Shown here: positions 8,797 to 17,916 of the stretch, in pieces
Position numbering within the stretch: the first letter of the stretch is position 1
Layout of the letters: each line of letters begins with the position of its first letter
Assembly: GCA_025923075.1 (NCBI GenBank)
Contig: JAICGN010000024.1
Location: forward strand, 1-48,168
Length of the DNA: 48,168 nucleotides
Source: Chitinophagaceae bacterium
GTDB taxonomy: Bacteria; Bacteroidota; Bacteroidia; Chitinophagales; Chitinophagaceae
Direction of reading: 5' to 3'
Made by a program: the position numbers and the translations under genes
Notes under the pieces: generated by a model
Told to the model about the DNA's origin: nothing
Databases searched by the model: none
What the model saw: only the letters and a program-made list of their open reading frames with translations

Positions 8797-10254
8797 GTTA
8801 AGCATTTCAAACATCTCCCTCACAACTTCTTTGTCATCAAAATGATATCTTACTCCTTTTATCTCCTGGTACTTTTCATGCCCTTTACCTGCTACCAGTA
8901 TTATATCTTCACTCGTTGCCAGGCTCACTGCTGTTTTTATCGCTTCTTTTCTATCAACTATTGAGATGCTCTTTTTCTTCGCAACGATACTTACACCCTG
9001 TTCCATATCCTGAATGATCTGCGCCGGGTCTTCACTTCTTGGATTATCACTTGTCAATATCACCTTATCACTATGCTCACATGCGACTTCTGCCATTATT
9101 GGTCTCTTCGTTTTATCTCGATCGCCACCGCAACCAACCACTGTTATCACTTGTTCATTTCCCTTCTTTAATTTTTTTATTGTTGCAAGCACATTCAGCA
9201 AGGCATCTGGTGTATGTGCGTAATCAACAATTGCGATCAACCGGTCTTTTGGCGAGATCATATAATCGAATCTTCCCTCTGCACCTGTCAGCACGCTTAA
9301 ACATCTTAACACCTCCTGTTTATCCTCTCCCATGCACATTGCGGTACCGTAAACAGCAAGAAGATTATATGCATTGAACTCCCCGATCAGCCTAAAATGA
9401 ACTTCAGTATCATTTACATTCATCACCAAACCGCTCAGACTGTTATCAAGTATCTTTCCTTTAAAATCAGCCACCGTTCGCAAACTGTAGAAATGTTTTT
9501 TTGCATTTGTGTTCTGCAGCATCACCATTCCCCTTTTATCATCAGCATTACTTACAGCAAATGCGTCAGATGACAGTGAATCGAAGAATGATTTTTTCAC
9601 CCTGATGTATTCATCAAACGTTTTGTGATAGTCAAGATGCTCGTGAGTGATGTTGCTAAAAATGCCGCCGGCAAACTTTAAGCCTGTGCTTCTATGTTGA
9701 TGAATGGCATGAGAACTATTCTCCATAAAAACATGTGTACAGCCATCATCAGCCATTTCCTTCAACAAACCATTCAGGCTGATTGCATCCGGTGTGGTAT
9801 GCGTAGCCGCCAAAATCCTTTCGCCAACACGATTTTCCACAGTGCTTAACAATCCGCATTTATAACCCAACGATGTAAAGAGCTTATATAATAATGTCGA
9901 AATAGTCGTTTTGCCATTTGTCCCGGTTACTCCTATCACTTTCATTCTTCCCGAAGGCTGCTCAAAAAAATTTGTCGCGATATAACCAGCTGCTTCCGCA
10001 CTGTCTTCGACCTGCACATAAACAACTTTATCCTTTTTCACAATTGGCAACACCTGACATACTATCACGGTAGCGCCAGCCTCCGTTGCCTTATCAATAA
10101 AAAGATGGCCATCGGCAGCGGTTCCTTTTGCAGCAATAAACAAAGAGCCTTTAGTTACCTTCCTCGAATCAATCTGAACAGCCTTTACATCTATATCCGT
10201 ACTTCCCACAACCGACCTGATACTGACTTTATATAGAATATCACTTAGCTTCAC
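8791..10254 (-). CDS. murE: UDP-MurNAc-L-Ala-D-Glu:meso-diaminopimelate ligase MurE
   Basis: This is a 487-residue cytoplasmic ligase that adds the third amino acid of the stem peptide. The P-loop GTNGKTT is at 111-117. The DNPR motif at 403-406 is the known signature for meso-diaminopimelate rather than L-lysine, so the cell wall should be of the A1-gamma DAP type. GKGHEKYQE lies near the C-terminus. The start codon is GTG at 10254, 9 bp after the ftsI stop with an AGGA in that spacer, which suggests coupled translation. The stop codon TGA is inside a heptamer-period repeat (8742-8796). Confidence 0.96.
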   Translation of the reverse strand: MKLSDILYKVSIRSVVGSTDIDVKAVQIDSRKVTKGSLFIAAKGTAADGHLFIDKATEAGATVIVCQVLPIVKKDKVVYVQVEDSAEAAGYIATNFFEQPSGRMKVIGVTGTNGKTTISTLLYKLFTSLGYKCGLLSTVENRVGERILAATHTTPDAISLNGLLKEMADDGCTHVFMENSSHAIHQHRSTGLKFAGGIFSNITHEHLDYHKTFDEYIRVKKSFFDSLSSDAFAVSNADDKRGMVMLQNTNAKKHFYSLRTVADFKGKILDNSLSGLVMNVNDTEVHFRLIGEFNAYNLLAVYGTAMCMGEDKQEVLRCLSVLTGAEGRFDYMISPKDRLIAIVDYAHTPDALLNVLATIKKLKKGNEQVITVVGCGGDRDKTKRPIMAEVACEHSDKVILTSDNPRSEDPAQIIQDMEQGVSIVAKKKSISIVDRKEAIKTAVSLATSEDIILVAGKGHEKYQEIKGVRYHFDDKEVVREMFEMLNR

Positions 10255-10263
10255 AATAAACTT

Positions 10264-12396
10264 TTATCCTAATTCAACATAAACAGTCATTCCTTTGACC
10301 AGGGTCGTTCCCGGCTGTATAGATTGAATCATCACTTTCCCCTTTCCATTTGTCTTTACTTTCAATCCCATATTTTCAAGCAGGTAAACAACATCTTTCA
10401 AACCCATACCTTTTATATTCGGCATTTGGGCTTTACTAACACCCACTTCTTTTATTACCGGGTGATAATCCGATGTAGTAACAGCTGCCCAGCTTGACTG
10501 CCGGACTGAATCACGATATTCAACATTTAATGTTTTGAAAACATTTTTTATATCCCTGCTGTTTCCGGCATAGAAATAATTCAAACTGTCTTTCTTCACC
10601 TCGTATGCCGGACCAGCCTTTTGATCGATATACATTGCATACAATTTGATCGCTATTTCGCGGAAAACCGGCGCTGCTATTTGTCCTCCATAATGCAGAG
10701 CTGCATGAGGTTTTGTACGAACAACAACAATGCAGCTGTAAACAGGATCATCGGCAGGAAAATAACCAACAAACGATGCCTGGTAAACCATGTCATTGTA
10801 TTTGATGCTACCATCGGCCACATGTGCCGTTCCGGTTTTACCTGCAACAGCAAATGGCATGTCTTTGAAGGCTGGTTTACCGGTCCCTTCTGTGATCACC
10901 ATTTCCATACTTTGTTGAGCCGCTTTTACTGTGGATGATTTGCAAATGCCTTCATCAAGAACTGTTGGCTGAAATTCACGATAAGGAATTCCATCTCTTA
11001 CAATTCTATTCACTAAATATGGCTTCATCATCTTACCATCATTGGCAATTGCATTATAAAGTGTTAGCGTTTGTAAAGGGCTTACCTGGATCGCATAGCC
11101 AAAACTCATTGTGATCATATTCATCGTGCCGCCCGCATTCTTTTCAAATGAAGCAAGCCGTGATTTTGGTATGTCAGTTAAATCAACCGGAGATTTTTCA
11201 TCCAATAAATAATCATGCAGATAATCTTTAAACTTCTTTGGATTATTTCCGAAAGCTTTATAAGCCAGTTTACTCATACCGACGTTTGAGCTATGCGCAA
11301 AACATTCCTTTACTGTCAGGACTGCCTTTGGTGATCTTTCTGCATCATTTACATTTCTGGGTCCAACTACCATTTGACCTGCAGTTCCTACTTCCACCAG
11401 GTCGTCAGGAGCTGAGCTTCCACTTTCCAGCACGGATAATAGCGTTGCCAGTTTTATTGTGGAACCTGGCTCCGTTACGCGAAGTGCATAATTATCATCT
11501 TCCCAATAACTGCCATCTTTTTGTCTGCCGAGATTTGCAATTGCCTTGATCTTTCCTGTTTTTGCTTCCATCACGATTGCAGTTCCGTACTGTCCTTCAC
11601 ACTCGATCATCTTTTTCATCAAGGCATTAGAAGCGATATCCTGAATATTAACATCAAGGGTTGTGATAACATCCTTTCCATTTTCAGGTTCTACCTGGTA
11701 CCCATCAATCGGTACAGGAACGCCCCCGGCAATAAAACGAACAAGCCGCTGACCTTTTTGACCAGTTAATAAGCTATCGTAACTTTTCTCAATACCCACA
11801 TTTTGCTTTTTTGTTTTGCCATTGCTCGCAACATATTCCCTCGACAAACCAATGGTTCTTGTCGCCAGGGTTTGATATGGCATTAACCGCTTACTATTCT
11901 CTTCTACTATTACGCCGCTTCTGTTTCTGCCTAATCTTGCTAATGGAAAATGACGGAAGATTTTATAATCTTCAAACTTCAATTTCTTTTTGAGCGGGAA
12001 ATAGCGGTCTTTCCTTTTATATGCTTTTTGGAATTCGGATTTATAAGTTGCAGCTGATTTATCTCTGAAATAATTTGCCAGTGCCTTGGAGAAGGAATCA
12101 ATATTTTCTTTGAAACGTTTTCCGTTTTTCTCACGAAGGCCATCGGCCATAAAATCAATGTAGATATCGAAGGTGGGAAGCGACGTGCTTAACATTTGTC
12201 CGTCCTCGCTATAAATAGTACCGCGGCCGGCATCTATTTCTTCAATTCGCTGATGCAGGCTGTCGCTCATGCTGCGCCAATAACTTCCCTGCACCTGCTG
12301 AATATAGAAAGCTCTGCCGAGAACCAGCAGACTCAGCACCACTATGCCGATAAAACTGAGGTACACTCTCCACAGTATGTCACGTTTTACTTCCAC
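10264..12396 (-). CDS. ftsI: Septal penicillin-binding protein FtsI (PBP3-like) with C-terminal PASTA domain
   Basis: This is a 710-residue class B penicillin-binding protein: short N-terminal tail, one membrane segment (about 12-30), PBP dimerisation region, transpeptidase domain and a C-terminal PASTA domain (about 649-710). The catalytic motifs are STIK (312-315), SSN within AHSSNVGMS, and KTGT within VAGKTGTAHV. It cross-links septal peptidoglycan with FtsW. The PASTA tail is known for Gram-positive PBP2x and kinases and also occurs in FtsI of Bacteroidota; here it probably helps bind peptidoglycan. The start is GTG (12396); no in-frame ATG lies close upstream. It is co-directional with ftsL. 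Confidence 0.95.
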   Translation of the reverse strand: MEVKRDILWRVYLSFIGIVVLSLLVLGRAFYIQQVQGSYWRSMSDSLHQRIEEIDAGRGTIYSEDGQMLSTSLPTFDIYIDFMADGLREKNGKRFKENIDSFSKALANYFRDKSAATYKSEFQKAYKRKDRYFPLKKKLKFEDYKIFRHFPLARLGRNRSGVIVEENSKRLMPYQTLATRTIGLSREYVASNGKTKKQNVGIEKSYDSLLTGQKGQRLVRFIAGGVPVPIDGYQVEPENGKDVITTLDVNIQDIASNALMKKMIECEGQYGTAIVMEAKTGKIKAIANLGRQKDGSYWEDDNYALRVTEPGSTIKLATLLSVLESGSSAPDDLVEVGTAGQMVVGPRNVNDAERSPKAVLTVKECFAHSSNVGMSKLAYKAFGNNPKKFKDYLHDYLLDEKSPVDLTDIPKSRLASFEKNAGGTMNMITMSFGYAIQVSPLQTLTLYNAIANDGKMMKPYLVNRIVRDGIPYREFQPTVLDEGICKSSTVKAAQQSMEMVITEGTGKPAFKDMPFAVAGKTGTAHVADGSIKYNDMVYQASFVGYFPADDPVYSCIVVVRTKPHAALHYGGQIAAPVFREIAIKLYAMYIDQKAGPAYEVKKDSLNYFYAGNSRDIKNVFKTLNVEYRDSVRQSSWAAVTTSDYHPVIKEVGVSKAQMPNIKGMGLKDVVYLLENMGLKVKTNGKGKVMIQSIQPGTTLVKGMTVYVELG

Positions 12397-12484
12397 TCTT
12401 CTTCGGTATTCTTTAGTTGTTATTTATGATACCAGCTCCGGTATTTCTCATCATCGTCCGTTGCAAGTTTCTTTTTTGTTAAAA

Positions 12485-12541
12485 GTGAAACGTCAAACAT
12501 GAAATACTCCCTTTCACTTTTCACCTTTCATGTTTGACTCA
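12485..12541. repeat. Inverted heptamer arrays at the ftsL stop codon
   Basis: Left units GTGAAAC, GTCAAAC, ATGAAAT and right units CTTTCAC, TTTTCAC, CTTTCAT, GTTTGAC; GTCAAACATGAAA pairs with TTTCATGTTTGAC. The ftsL stop (12514-12516) and last eight codons lie in the array. Confidence 0.8.
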
Positions 12542-12861
12542 CTGTTTAAAACAACCGGTGCTTCTGTCAATTCCTTTAATCCTAATGGCTCTACTGCTTT
12601 TACCAATTCACTTTGTTTACTTTGAAACATCACTTCACTCTTCACAGTTTTATATTCCCATTGCAATTCTTTTACTTCTTTGGCTGTTCTGTTGATGTTA
12701 CGGATGGTTTTGTCAGCATAGTGACCATTATATATATATATAACTGCTAAGGCAGCGAGAAATAAAAAGAACGGCACTTGCCTCACGAGTGATTGATAGT
12801 TCAACCATCGCTTCCAGTCAAGTTTAATGTCCCGCTCTTTGATGATTTCTTGTTCCTGCAT
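12514..12861 (-). CDS. ftsL: FtsL-like bitopic cell division protein
   Basis: This is a 115-residue protein with a charged cytoplasmic N-terminus (1-30), one membrane segment (about 30-45) and a periplasmic region with a heptad-like pattern (about 50-95) suited to a coiled coil. It lies between rsmH and ftsI, exactly where ftsL is found. In Bacteroidota this protein is very divergent (often called FtsL-like), so the call depends on position and topology. The last eight residues (ESNMKGEK) and the TGA stop are encoded by a heptamer-period repeat (12485-12541) and may not matter for function. Confidence 0.8.
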   Translation of the reverse strand: MQEQEIIKERDIKLDWKRWLNYQSLVRQVPFFLFLAALAVIYIYNGHYADKTIRNINRTAKEVKELQWEYKTVKSEVMFQSKQSELVKAVEPLGLKELTEAPVVLNSESNMKGEK

Positions 12862-12876
12862 GCTGTTTAATCCGCG

Positions 12877-12962
12877 TCACGGTTTGAAACTGTGACACGG
12901 GTACTGGTTTGGTTTTAACCGTGCCACCCGGATCTAATCGGGGTGGCACGGAGTTTCAAAGA
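12877..12962. repeat. Nested inverted repeat between rsmH and ftsL
   Basis: The inner arms CCGTGCCACCC (12919-12929) and GGGTGGCACGG (12941-12951) are perfect. Outer TTTGAAACT-type arms lie at about 12888-12896 and 12951-12960, next to further CACGG motifs. In ftsL orientation it lies before the gene and could form a long hairpin in the leader. Confidence 0.65.
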
Positions 12963-13070
12963 AATTGGATTTAATACCCTTTATGTGTTGATAAGAACTA
13001 CTGGTTGATCCGCCGAATGCGGACGCAAAAAAGTTGCAAAAGCTACGGTCGCAGGCTCCAAAACATTCTC

Positions 13071-13098
13071 CTCACCATTCACTACTCACCACGCACTT
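13071..13098. repeat. Heptamer array over the rsmH stop codon
   Basis: Four units: CTCACCA, TTCACTA, CTCACCA, CGCACTT. The rsmH TAG stop (13082-13084) and its last codons are within it. Confidence 0.75.
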
Positions 13099-13996
13099 TC
13101 TCTGCTATTCTCAACTTTGCGCTTCTGGCTCTTGGGTTTCGCCTCGTCTCTTCTTCCGATGCTTCGATTGGTTTTTTTGTTATCACTTTCAGTTCATTTT
13201 TCTTGTTCTGCATGATAAAAGGATTCTCTTCCGTCTCCTGAAAGGTTCCCCGACGAAAAAATTGTTTAACTAACCGATCTTCTAAAGAATGAAACGTGAT
13301 GATGGCTGCCCGGCATCCCGGTTTCAACAAGGGTGGAATTTGTTGAAGCATTTCTTTTAATGCTCCGAGCTCGTCATTTACTTCAATCCTCAATGCCTGG
13401 AATACCTGGGCAAAGTACCTGTTCGGATTTCCTTTCACTACTCCGCGGAGTGCTTGCTTAAAAGCATCAATTGATTTTAGTGTCTGAGTGCCTCGTAGTT
13501 CAACAATTGTTTTAGCCAACGTTTTTGCGTTTGTGACCTCACCGTACTGCTCAAACATCTTATGCAGTTGCTGCTCGCTATAGTTCATTAATATATCAGC
13601 AGCCGTGAGTGATTGTCGCTGATCCATCCGCATATCAAGTGGCGCATCGTACCGGGTTGAGAAACCTCTTTCGGCTTCATCAAACTGGTAACTGCTAACC
13701 CCTAGATCTGCAAGAATTCCATCCACTACATCTATGTTATGTAGTTTAAGAAACCTTTGCAGATGGCGAAAATTATACGGCACAAAAATGATGCGTGGAT
13801 CTTTTGGAATATTTCTTTGGGCATCTTCATCCTGGTCAAAGCCAACCAGCTTACCATGTTCACCTAGTTTTTCAAGAATAGCGTGGGCATGGCCCCCGCC
13901 GCCGAAAGTGCAGTCAACATAAATTCCACTGGAGTGTATGTTCAGCGCCCCGATCGTTTCTTTCAAGAGAACCGGTATGTGGTATGATTGTTCCAA
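13082..13996 (-). CDS. rsmH: 16S rRNA (cytosine-1402-N4)-methyltransferase RsmH (MraW)
   Basis: This is a 304-residue SAM-dependent enzyme that methylates C1402 in the 16S rRNA decoding centre. The SAM loop VDCTFGGGGHA is at 27-37, with DLGVSSYQFDEAERGFS and SLEDRLVK further on. The protein begins with the family-typical YHIPVLL stretch; the only start codon available before it is TTG at 13996, because stops lie just upstream in frame. A perfect 24-bp A+T palindrome fills the gap to mraZ and overlaps this TTG. The stop TAG lies within a heptamer array (13071-13098). Confidence 0.95.
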   Translation of the reverse strand: MEQSYHIPVLLKETIGALNIHSSGIYVDCTFGGGGHAHAILEKLGEHGKLVGFDQDEDAQRNIPKDPRIIFVPYNFRHLQRFLKLHNIDVVDGILADLGVSSYQFDEAERGFSTRYDAPLDMRMDQRQSLTAADILMNYSEQQLHKMFEQYGEVTNAKTLAKTIVELRGTQTLKSIDAFKQALRGVVKGNPNRYFAQVFQALRIEVNDELGALKEMLQQIPPLLKPGCRAAIITFHSLEDRLVKQFFRRGTFQETEENPFIMQNKKNELKVITKKPIEASEEETRRNPRARSAKLRIAEKVRGE

Positions 13997-14018
13997 TAAT
14001 TATTAATTAATAATTATT
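13995..14018. repeat. 24-bp perfect A+T palindrome in the mraZ-rsmH junction
   Basis: Half-site AATAATTATTAA followed by its reverse complement. It fills the whole spacer between the mraZ stop and the rsmH TTG start and overlaps that start by two bases. Confidence 0.85.
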
Positions 14019-14020
14019 AA

Positions 14021-14476
14021 TTATTCAGAACCTTTCGTCATCACATCTTTTGCCAGGTTACTAAAATCATCCGCGGAGAATGAGTCAAAGAGCTGGTGGT
14101 ACTTACTACTATCCCAGATTTCAATTTTATTAACGGCTGATACCAGCACGATATCTTTTTGCAGGCTTGCATGCTCTTTCAGATTTGGTGGTATCAATAA
14201 GCGGCCAGCACTGTCGGGCTCAACGTGCGTTGCGCCATTTAAAAAATGACGGCGAAACTGTCTTGCCCTGGGATCAAACTCATTTAACTTATTGATTTCT
14301 GCAAAGAGCGGCTCCCAACTTTTAATGGGATACAGAGCCAGGCATTGTTCAAATCCTCTGTTAATTACGAACAGACTTCCATCCTCCTCCGGCAATTGCT
14401 TTTTGATGCCTGCCGGCAGGAGAAACCGTCCCTTTGCGTCCAACGTCGCTTCGAATTCTCCGAGAAAGCCTGTCAT
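14021..14476 (-). CDS. mraZ: Transcriptional regulator / division protein MraZ
   Basis: This is a 151-residue protein with two AbrB-like SpoVT/MraZ repeats. MraZ heads the dcw cluster and in E. coli represses it by binding repeated TGGGN boxes. The first domain shows FEATLDAKGRFLLPAGIKKQL-like order (DAKGR and the LPA turn), and the second has VEPDSAGRLLIPP. The frame is open 19 codons further upstream to a GTG, but the family starts at the MTGFLGEF segment, so the ATG at 14476 is chosen. In gene orientation, TGGG runs followed by A tracts occur upstream (complement of 14528-14532 and 14566-14570), which could be operator boxes, although their spacing differs from E. coli. Confidence 0.94.
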   Translation of the reverse strand: MTGFLGEFEATLDAKGRFLLPAGIKKQLPEEDGSLFVINRGFEQCLALYPIKSWEPLFAEINKLNEFDPRARQFRRHFLNGATHVEPDSAGRLLIPPNLKEHASLQKDIVLVSAVNKIEIWDSSKYHQLFDSFSADDFSNLAKDVMTKGSE

Positions 14477-14735
14477 TATCAGTAGATTGTAACAATTTTG
14501 AAATAATTGACACAAAATAACACTTTTTCCCACTTAACTACCAAATTTTCAGGATTTTATTTTTTCCCCATCATTATTTTGACTGAAACCAAGTCCTGTA
14601 ACGGGTTTGGCTAGTTAGAGAAAGTATTGCAGGTGAAATCGCTGTGAGTATGCTGTGGATTGCAGTTAATAAGGTGTGGATAGTGTCGAAAACCCATAAA
14701 AAATCGGCAACAAACAAAGCGATTAACTTTATCAA

Positions 14736-15149
14736 ATGGCGACGGTTGGTTATTCGGGAACACCTTTACTTAAAAAGCTCGGGATAAGACCAGAGATGAA
14801 GGTCATGGTAATAAATATGCCTGCTGATTATTACAAACTATTGGAGGCAGATATTACCGATCAGTTGTGCAGGAAAAATGTTACGCCTGATCTTGTTCAT
14901 TTGTTCGCAAGAAATGAGAAAGAGTTTGAAACAGAAATGAAAAAGTTAATAGCTTTTTGCGAACAGAATCCGAATATTACAATTTGGGTATCCTGGTATA
15001 AGAAGGCTGCAAAGATCGAAACAGACATTACAGAAGATGTGATAAGAAATCATGCTTTGAAAAATGATCTGGTTGATGTGAAAGTGTGCGCAGTAAGTGA
15101 TATATGGAGTGGTTTGAAATTAGTTGTACCAGTCGAAAAACGAAAATAA
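14736..15149 (+). CDS. DUF3052-like small cytoplasmic protein
   Basis: This is a 137-residue soluble protein without signal peptide or membrane segment. It begins with GYSGTPLLKKLGI and contains WVSWYKKAAK, a pattern I associate with the DUF3052 family, which has no known biochemical role. The ATG at 14736 follows an A-rich leader. It is divergent from mraZ, with 259 bp between them, and lies 36 bp before queA, so the two plus-strand genes could be co-transcribed; however a promoter-like TAAATTTG sits at the end of this gene, so queA may have its own promoter. Confidence 0.6.
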   Translation: MATVGYSGTPLLKKLGIRPEMKVMVINMPADYYKLLEADITDQLCRKNVTPDLVHLFARNEKEFETEMKKLIAFCEQNPNITIWVSWYKKAAKIETDITEDVIRNHALKNDLVDVKVCAVSDIWSGLKLVVPVEKRK

Positions 15150-15155
15150 ATTTGC
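15124..15155 (+). promoter_or_regulatory. Candidate promoter of queA
   Basis: TTG (15124-15126), a 21-base spacer and TAAATTTG (15148-15155, a full match to TAnnTTTG) lie at the end of the DUF3052 gene. Transcription would start about 20 bp before the queA ATG. Confidence 0.45.
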
Positions 15156-15185
15156 ATTTCAATAAATACAACAGTTGGTTGTGTT

Positions 15186-16415
15186 ATGACTGATCCAAGA
15201 ACTCTTTCTATAAAAGATTTTGGTTATTTACTTCCTGAAAAAAGAATCGCGAAATATCCTTTAGCGGAACGGGACGCCTCAAAGCTTCTCATTTATAAGG
15301 ACAGACACATTACTGACGATGTTTACCGAAACATAGCTGATCATATTCCGAATGATTCGTTACTTGTTTTTAACGATACAAAAGTTGTTGAAGCAAGGTT
15401 GTTGTTTCAAAAAAAAACGGGGGGTATAATAGAAATTTTTTGTCTCGAACCTCATCAGCAATATCCGGATATAACAACTGCAATGCAGCAACATAAAAAA
15501 GTCTTATGGCACTGTCTGATCGGTGGAGCCTCAAAATGGAAACGTGGACAACTACTTGAAAAGAAAATCAAATATAATTCAAATGATCTTGTTTTAAATG
15601 CCCGTTACATTGAGAAAGCCGGCGAGAGTTTTATTATTGAGCTTTCATGGAATAATCCAGCATTAAGTTTCGCTGAAGTACTTCACCTCTTTGGAGCTAT
15701 TCCTCTCCCACCTTACATAAAAAGAGAAACTGAAGCAAGTGATGCAGAAAGATACCAGACTGTTTATGCTCATTATGAAGGATCAGTCGCTGCTCCTACA
15801 GCAGGATTACATTTTACGGATACGGTTTTTGAAAATCTAAAAGAGAAAAATATTGATACTGGTTTTTTAACCCTTCATGTGGGTGCCGGAACTTTTAAAC
15901 CAGTGAAGAGTGAAATAATGCAGGACCATGAAATGCATGCTGAACATTTTACAGTCACCAAATCTTTTATTCAAAATCTGATTGATCACCTTGATAAAAA
16001 TATTATTGCAGTAGGCACAACTTCATTAAGAACATTGGAAAGTTTGTATTGGCTCGGTGTGAAGCATTCGACCGTCCAACGTCAAGAGCCCCCGGAAATC
16101 ACTCAATGGGAAGTTTATAGTTATAATGAAAAGACAATGTCTTCGAGAGAAGCTTTAGAGAAACTTTTTAATTGGATGACGGAAAAAGGGCTGAAGCAGA
16201 TAAGCGCTAAAACACAGATCATTATTGCCCCGGGTTATCAATTTAAAATTGTAAGTGGTTTAATCACAAATTTTCATCAACCACAATCTACATTGTTGTT
16301 ATTGGTTGCAGCATTTATTGGAGACAACTGGAGAAAGGTGTATGATCATGCGTTGGAAAGCAATTTTCGATTTCTCAGCTATGGCGATGGAAGTTTATTA
16401 TGGAGAGCCCCTTAA
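15186..16415 (+). CDS. queA: S-adenosylmethionine:tRNA ribosyltransferase-isomerase QueA
   Basis: This is a 409-residue enzyme that transfers and isomerises the ribosyl part of SAM onto 7-aminomethyl-7-deazaguanine in tRNA, giving epoxyqueuosine. Family stretches are VFNDTKVVEARL, the APTAGLHFT motif, TLHVGAGTFKPV and, at the end, LITNFHQPQSTLL. It is longer than the roughly 350-residue E. coli enzyme. Its stop codon overlaps the stop of the convergent kinase gene by a few bases, which leaves no room for a terminator between them. Confidence 0.96.
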   Translation: MTDPRTLSIKDFGYLLPEKRIAKYPLAERDASKLLIYKDRHITDDVYRNIADHIPNDSLLVFNDTKVVEARLLFQKKTGGIIEIFCLEPHQQYPDITTAMQQHKKVLWHCLIGGASKWKRGQLLEKKIKYNSNDLVLNARYIEKAGESFIIELSWNNPALSFAEVLHLFGAIPLPPYIKRETEASDAERYQTVYAHYEGSVAAPTAGLHFTDTVFENLKEKNIDTGFLTLHVGAGTFKPVKSEIMQDHEMHAEHFTVTKSFIQNLIDHLDKNIIAVGTTSLRTLESLYWLGVKHSTVQRQEPPEITQWEVYSYNEKTMSSREALEKLFNWMTEKGLKQISAKTQIIIAPGYQFKIVSGLITNFHQPQSTLLLLVAAFIGDNWRKVYDHALESNFRFLSYGDGSLLWRAP

Positions 16416-17755
16416 TTCTTTCTTAATGGCAACTCTAAAGTAAATATGCTTCCTTTCCCCGGCGTGCTATCCACTTTAATATGACCGCCGTGGGCATCCA
16501 CCATTGTTTTTACATAACTAAGCCCGAGACCAAACCCTTTTACATTATGAATATTGCCTGTGTGTGCCCTGTAAAATTTTTCAAAAATTCGCTTTACCGT
16601 TTCTTTGGTCATCCCGATTCCATTATCCTCCAATCGTATGGTCATGTTCTTTCCGTTAGCAACAGTACTTATTTTTATTTCAGGAGGCACATTATCTTTA
16701 GAATATTTAACGGAGTTATCAACGAGGTTATTTATCAGGTTAGGAAAGTGTACTTCATCTGCATCGATCAGGTCGTTGGTTGCTTCCAGATCCATTTCCA
16801 CTTTACCATTCTTGTCATTCAGCTGCAACGTAAAATTATCAGCAATGTCTTTTATTACATCATGAACATGTGTCGGCTTCAGCATCAGGTTCACATCCTG
16901 TCTATCTAACAAGGCGGCTTTTAAAATCGTTTCTACCTGCCTGTTCATTCGCTGGTTCTCTTCCTTTATTATGCTGCTGAAATAATTCATCTTTTCTTTA
17001 TCGCTGAGCACTTTTTCATTTTTCATTGCATCCACTGCCAATGAAATTGTGGCAAGTGGTGTTTTAAATTCGTGCGTCATGTTATTAATAAAATCATTTT
17101 TTATCTCACTTAATTTTTTCTGGCGCAACATTGTATTGACAGTAAGATAAAAAGCAGCAAATATGATGAGCGTAAACAATCCTGCGACCGCTATTCTTCC
17201 TCTCAGTTCTTTCAACACAACCCCAGCGCTATTTGGCACAATTACCCATAAAATCTCCCGGGGTGAAAGATTTTCGCCGATGCTGCCGCTCATCGGCTCT
17301 ATGGGGTATATCCAGGAAAGATGATTGGCACTGTCTTCATAAAATTTTCCAAAATTCGCTGATTGTCTTTCGAAATAAGTAACCTCACCATAGGGATTGG
17401 TGGACGCTAATGAAAATTCAAAACGGATCTTCTCGAGGCCATTTAAAATAAATGCCTTTTTTATTTTATCATTCAGTTGGCCTGCTGTAAAACGGCTGCC
17501 AACCGTGGTCGGTCTCAGCATATCCAATGTAAATTGATCCTGTTTCCATGGAAATGTCGTATTGCTTTGGGAAAGCATATTTCCTTTATACTCTGATAAC
17601 TCTGCGCCGACTGTCTCCGTTGCAGCAATGATTTTATCACGAAACTGCTTTTCCTCTACCACTATCATGCTTTTGATCCACGAAATTTGGATCAAAATGA
17701 TACCAATAAGTGATACAAGTATAAGGGAGATAATTATTGGAAAAATCTTTTTCAC
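16412..17755 (-). CDS. Orphan membrane sensor histidine kinase
   Basis: This is a 447-residue kinase: membrane segment at about 4-26, periplasmic sensor region of about 160 residues, second membrane segment at about 188-210, HisKA domain with phospho-acceptor His228 in MTHEFKTPL, and HATPase domain with the N box (NLINNLVDNSVKYS), G1 (DNGIGM) and G2 (GFGLGLSYVK). There is no HAMP or PAS domain. I find no response regulator gene nearby, so its partner is elsewhere. The start appears to be GTG at 17755. It converges on queA with overlapping stop codons. The signal sensed cannot be read from the sequence. Confidence 0.9.
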   Translation of the reverse strand: MKKIFPIIISLILVSLIGIILIQISWIKSMIVVEEKQFRDKIIAATETVGAELSEYKGNMLSQSNTTFPWKQDQFTLDMLRPTTVGSRFTAGQLNDKIKKAFILNGLEKIRFEFSLASTNPYGEVTYFERQSANFGKFYEDSANHLSWIYPIEPMSGSIGENLSPREILWVIVPNSAGVVLKELRGRIAVAGLFTLIIFAAFYLTVNTMLRQKKLSEIKNDFINNMTHEFKTPLATISLAVDAMKNEKVLSDKEKMNYFSSIIKEENQRMNRQVETILKAALLDRQDVNLMLKPTHVHDVIKDIADNFTLQLNDKNGKVEMDLEATNDLIDADEVHFPNLINNLVDNSVKYSKDNVPPEIKISTVANGKNMTIRLEDNGIGMTKETVKRIFEKFYRAHTGNIHNVKGFGLGLSYVKTMVDAHGGHIKVDSTPGKGSIFTLELPLRKN

Positions 17756-17916
17756 GTTTGAAGAAAATGGCAGTTTTTTAAGCGGACTGGCAAAGATAAT
17801 ACCCCAAATCTTGTTTTACCACTCAAGTTTTTTCAGGGGGTGGTATTTTAACAGAGGTTTAAACCCGGCAGTAATATAACTTTCAAAAAAATAAAATTTC
17901 ATCTTAAATTAGGTAT

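Noticed and set aside
17785-17860. Hairpin TACCACTC...GGGGTGGTA between the kinase and yqgE genes
   Set aside because: The stem is imperfect, has a long loop and no T run on the relevant strand, so neither terminator nor operator could be argued.
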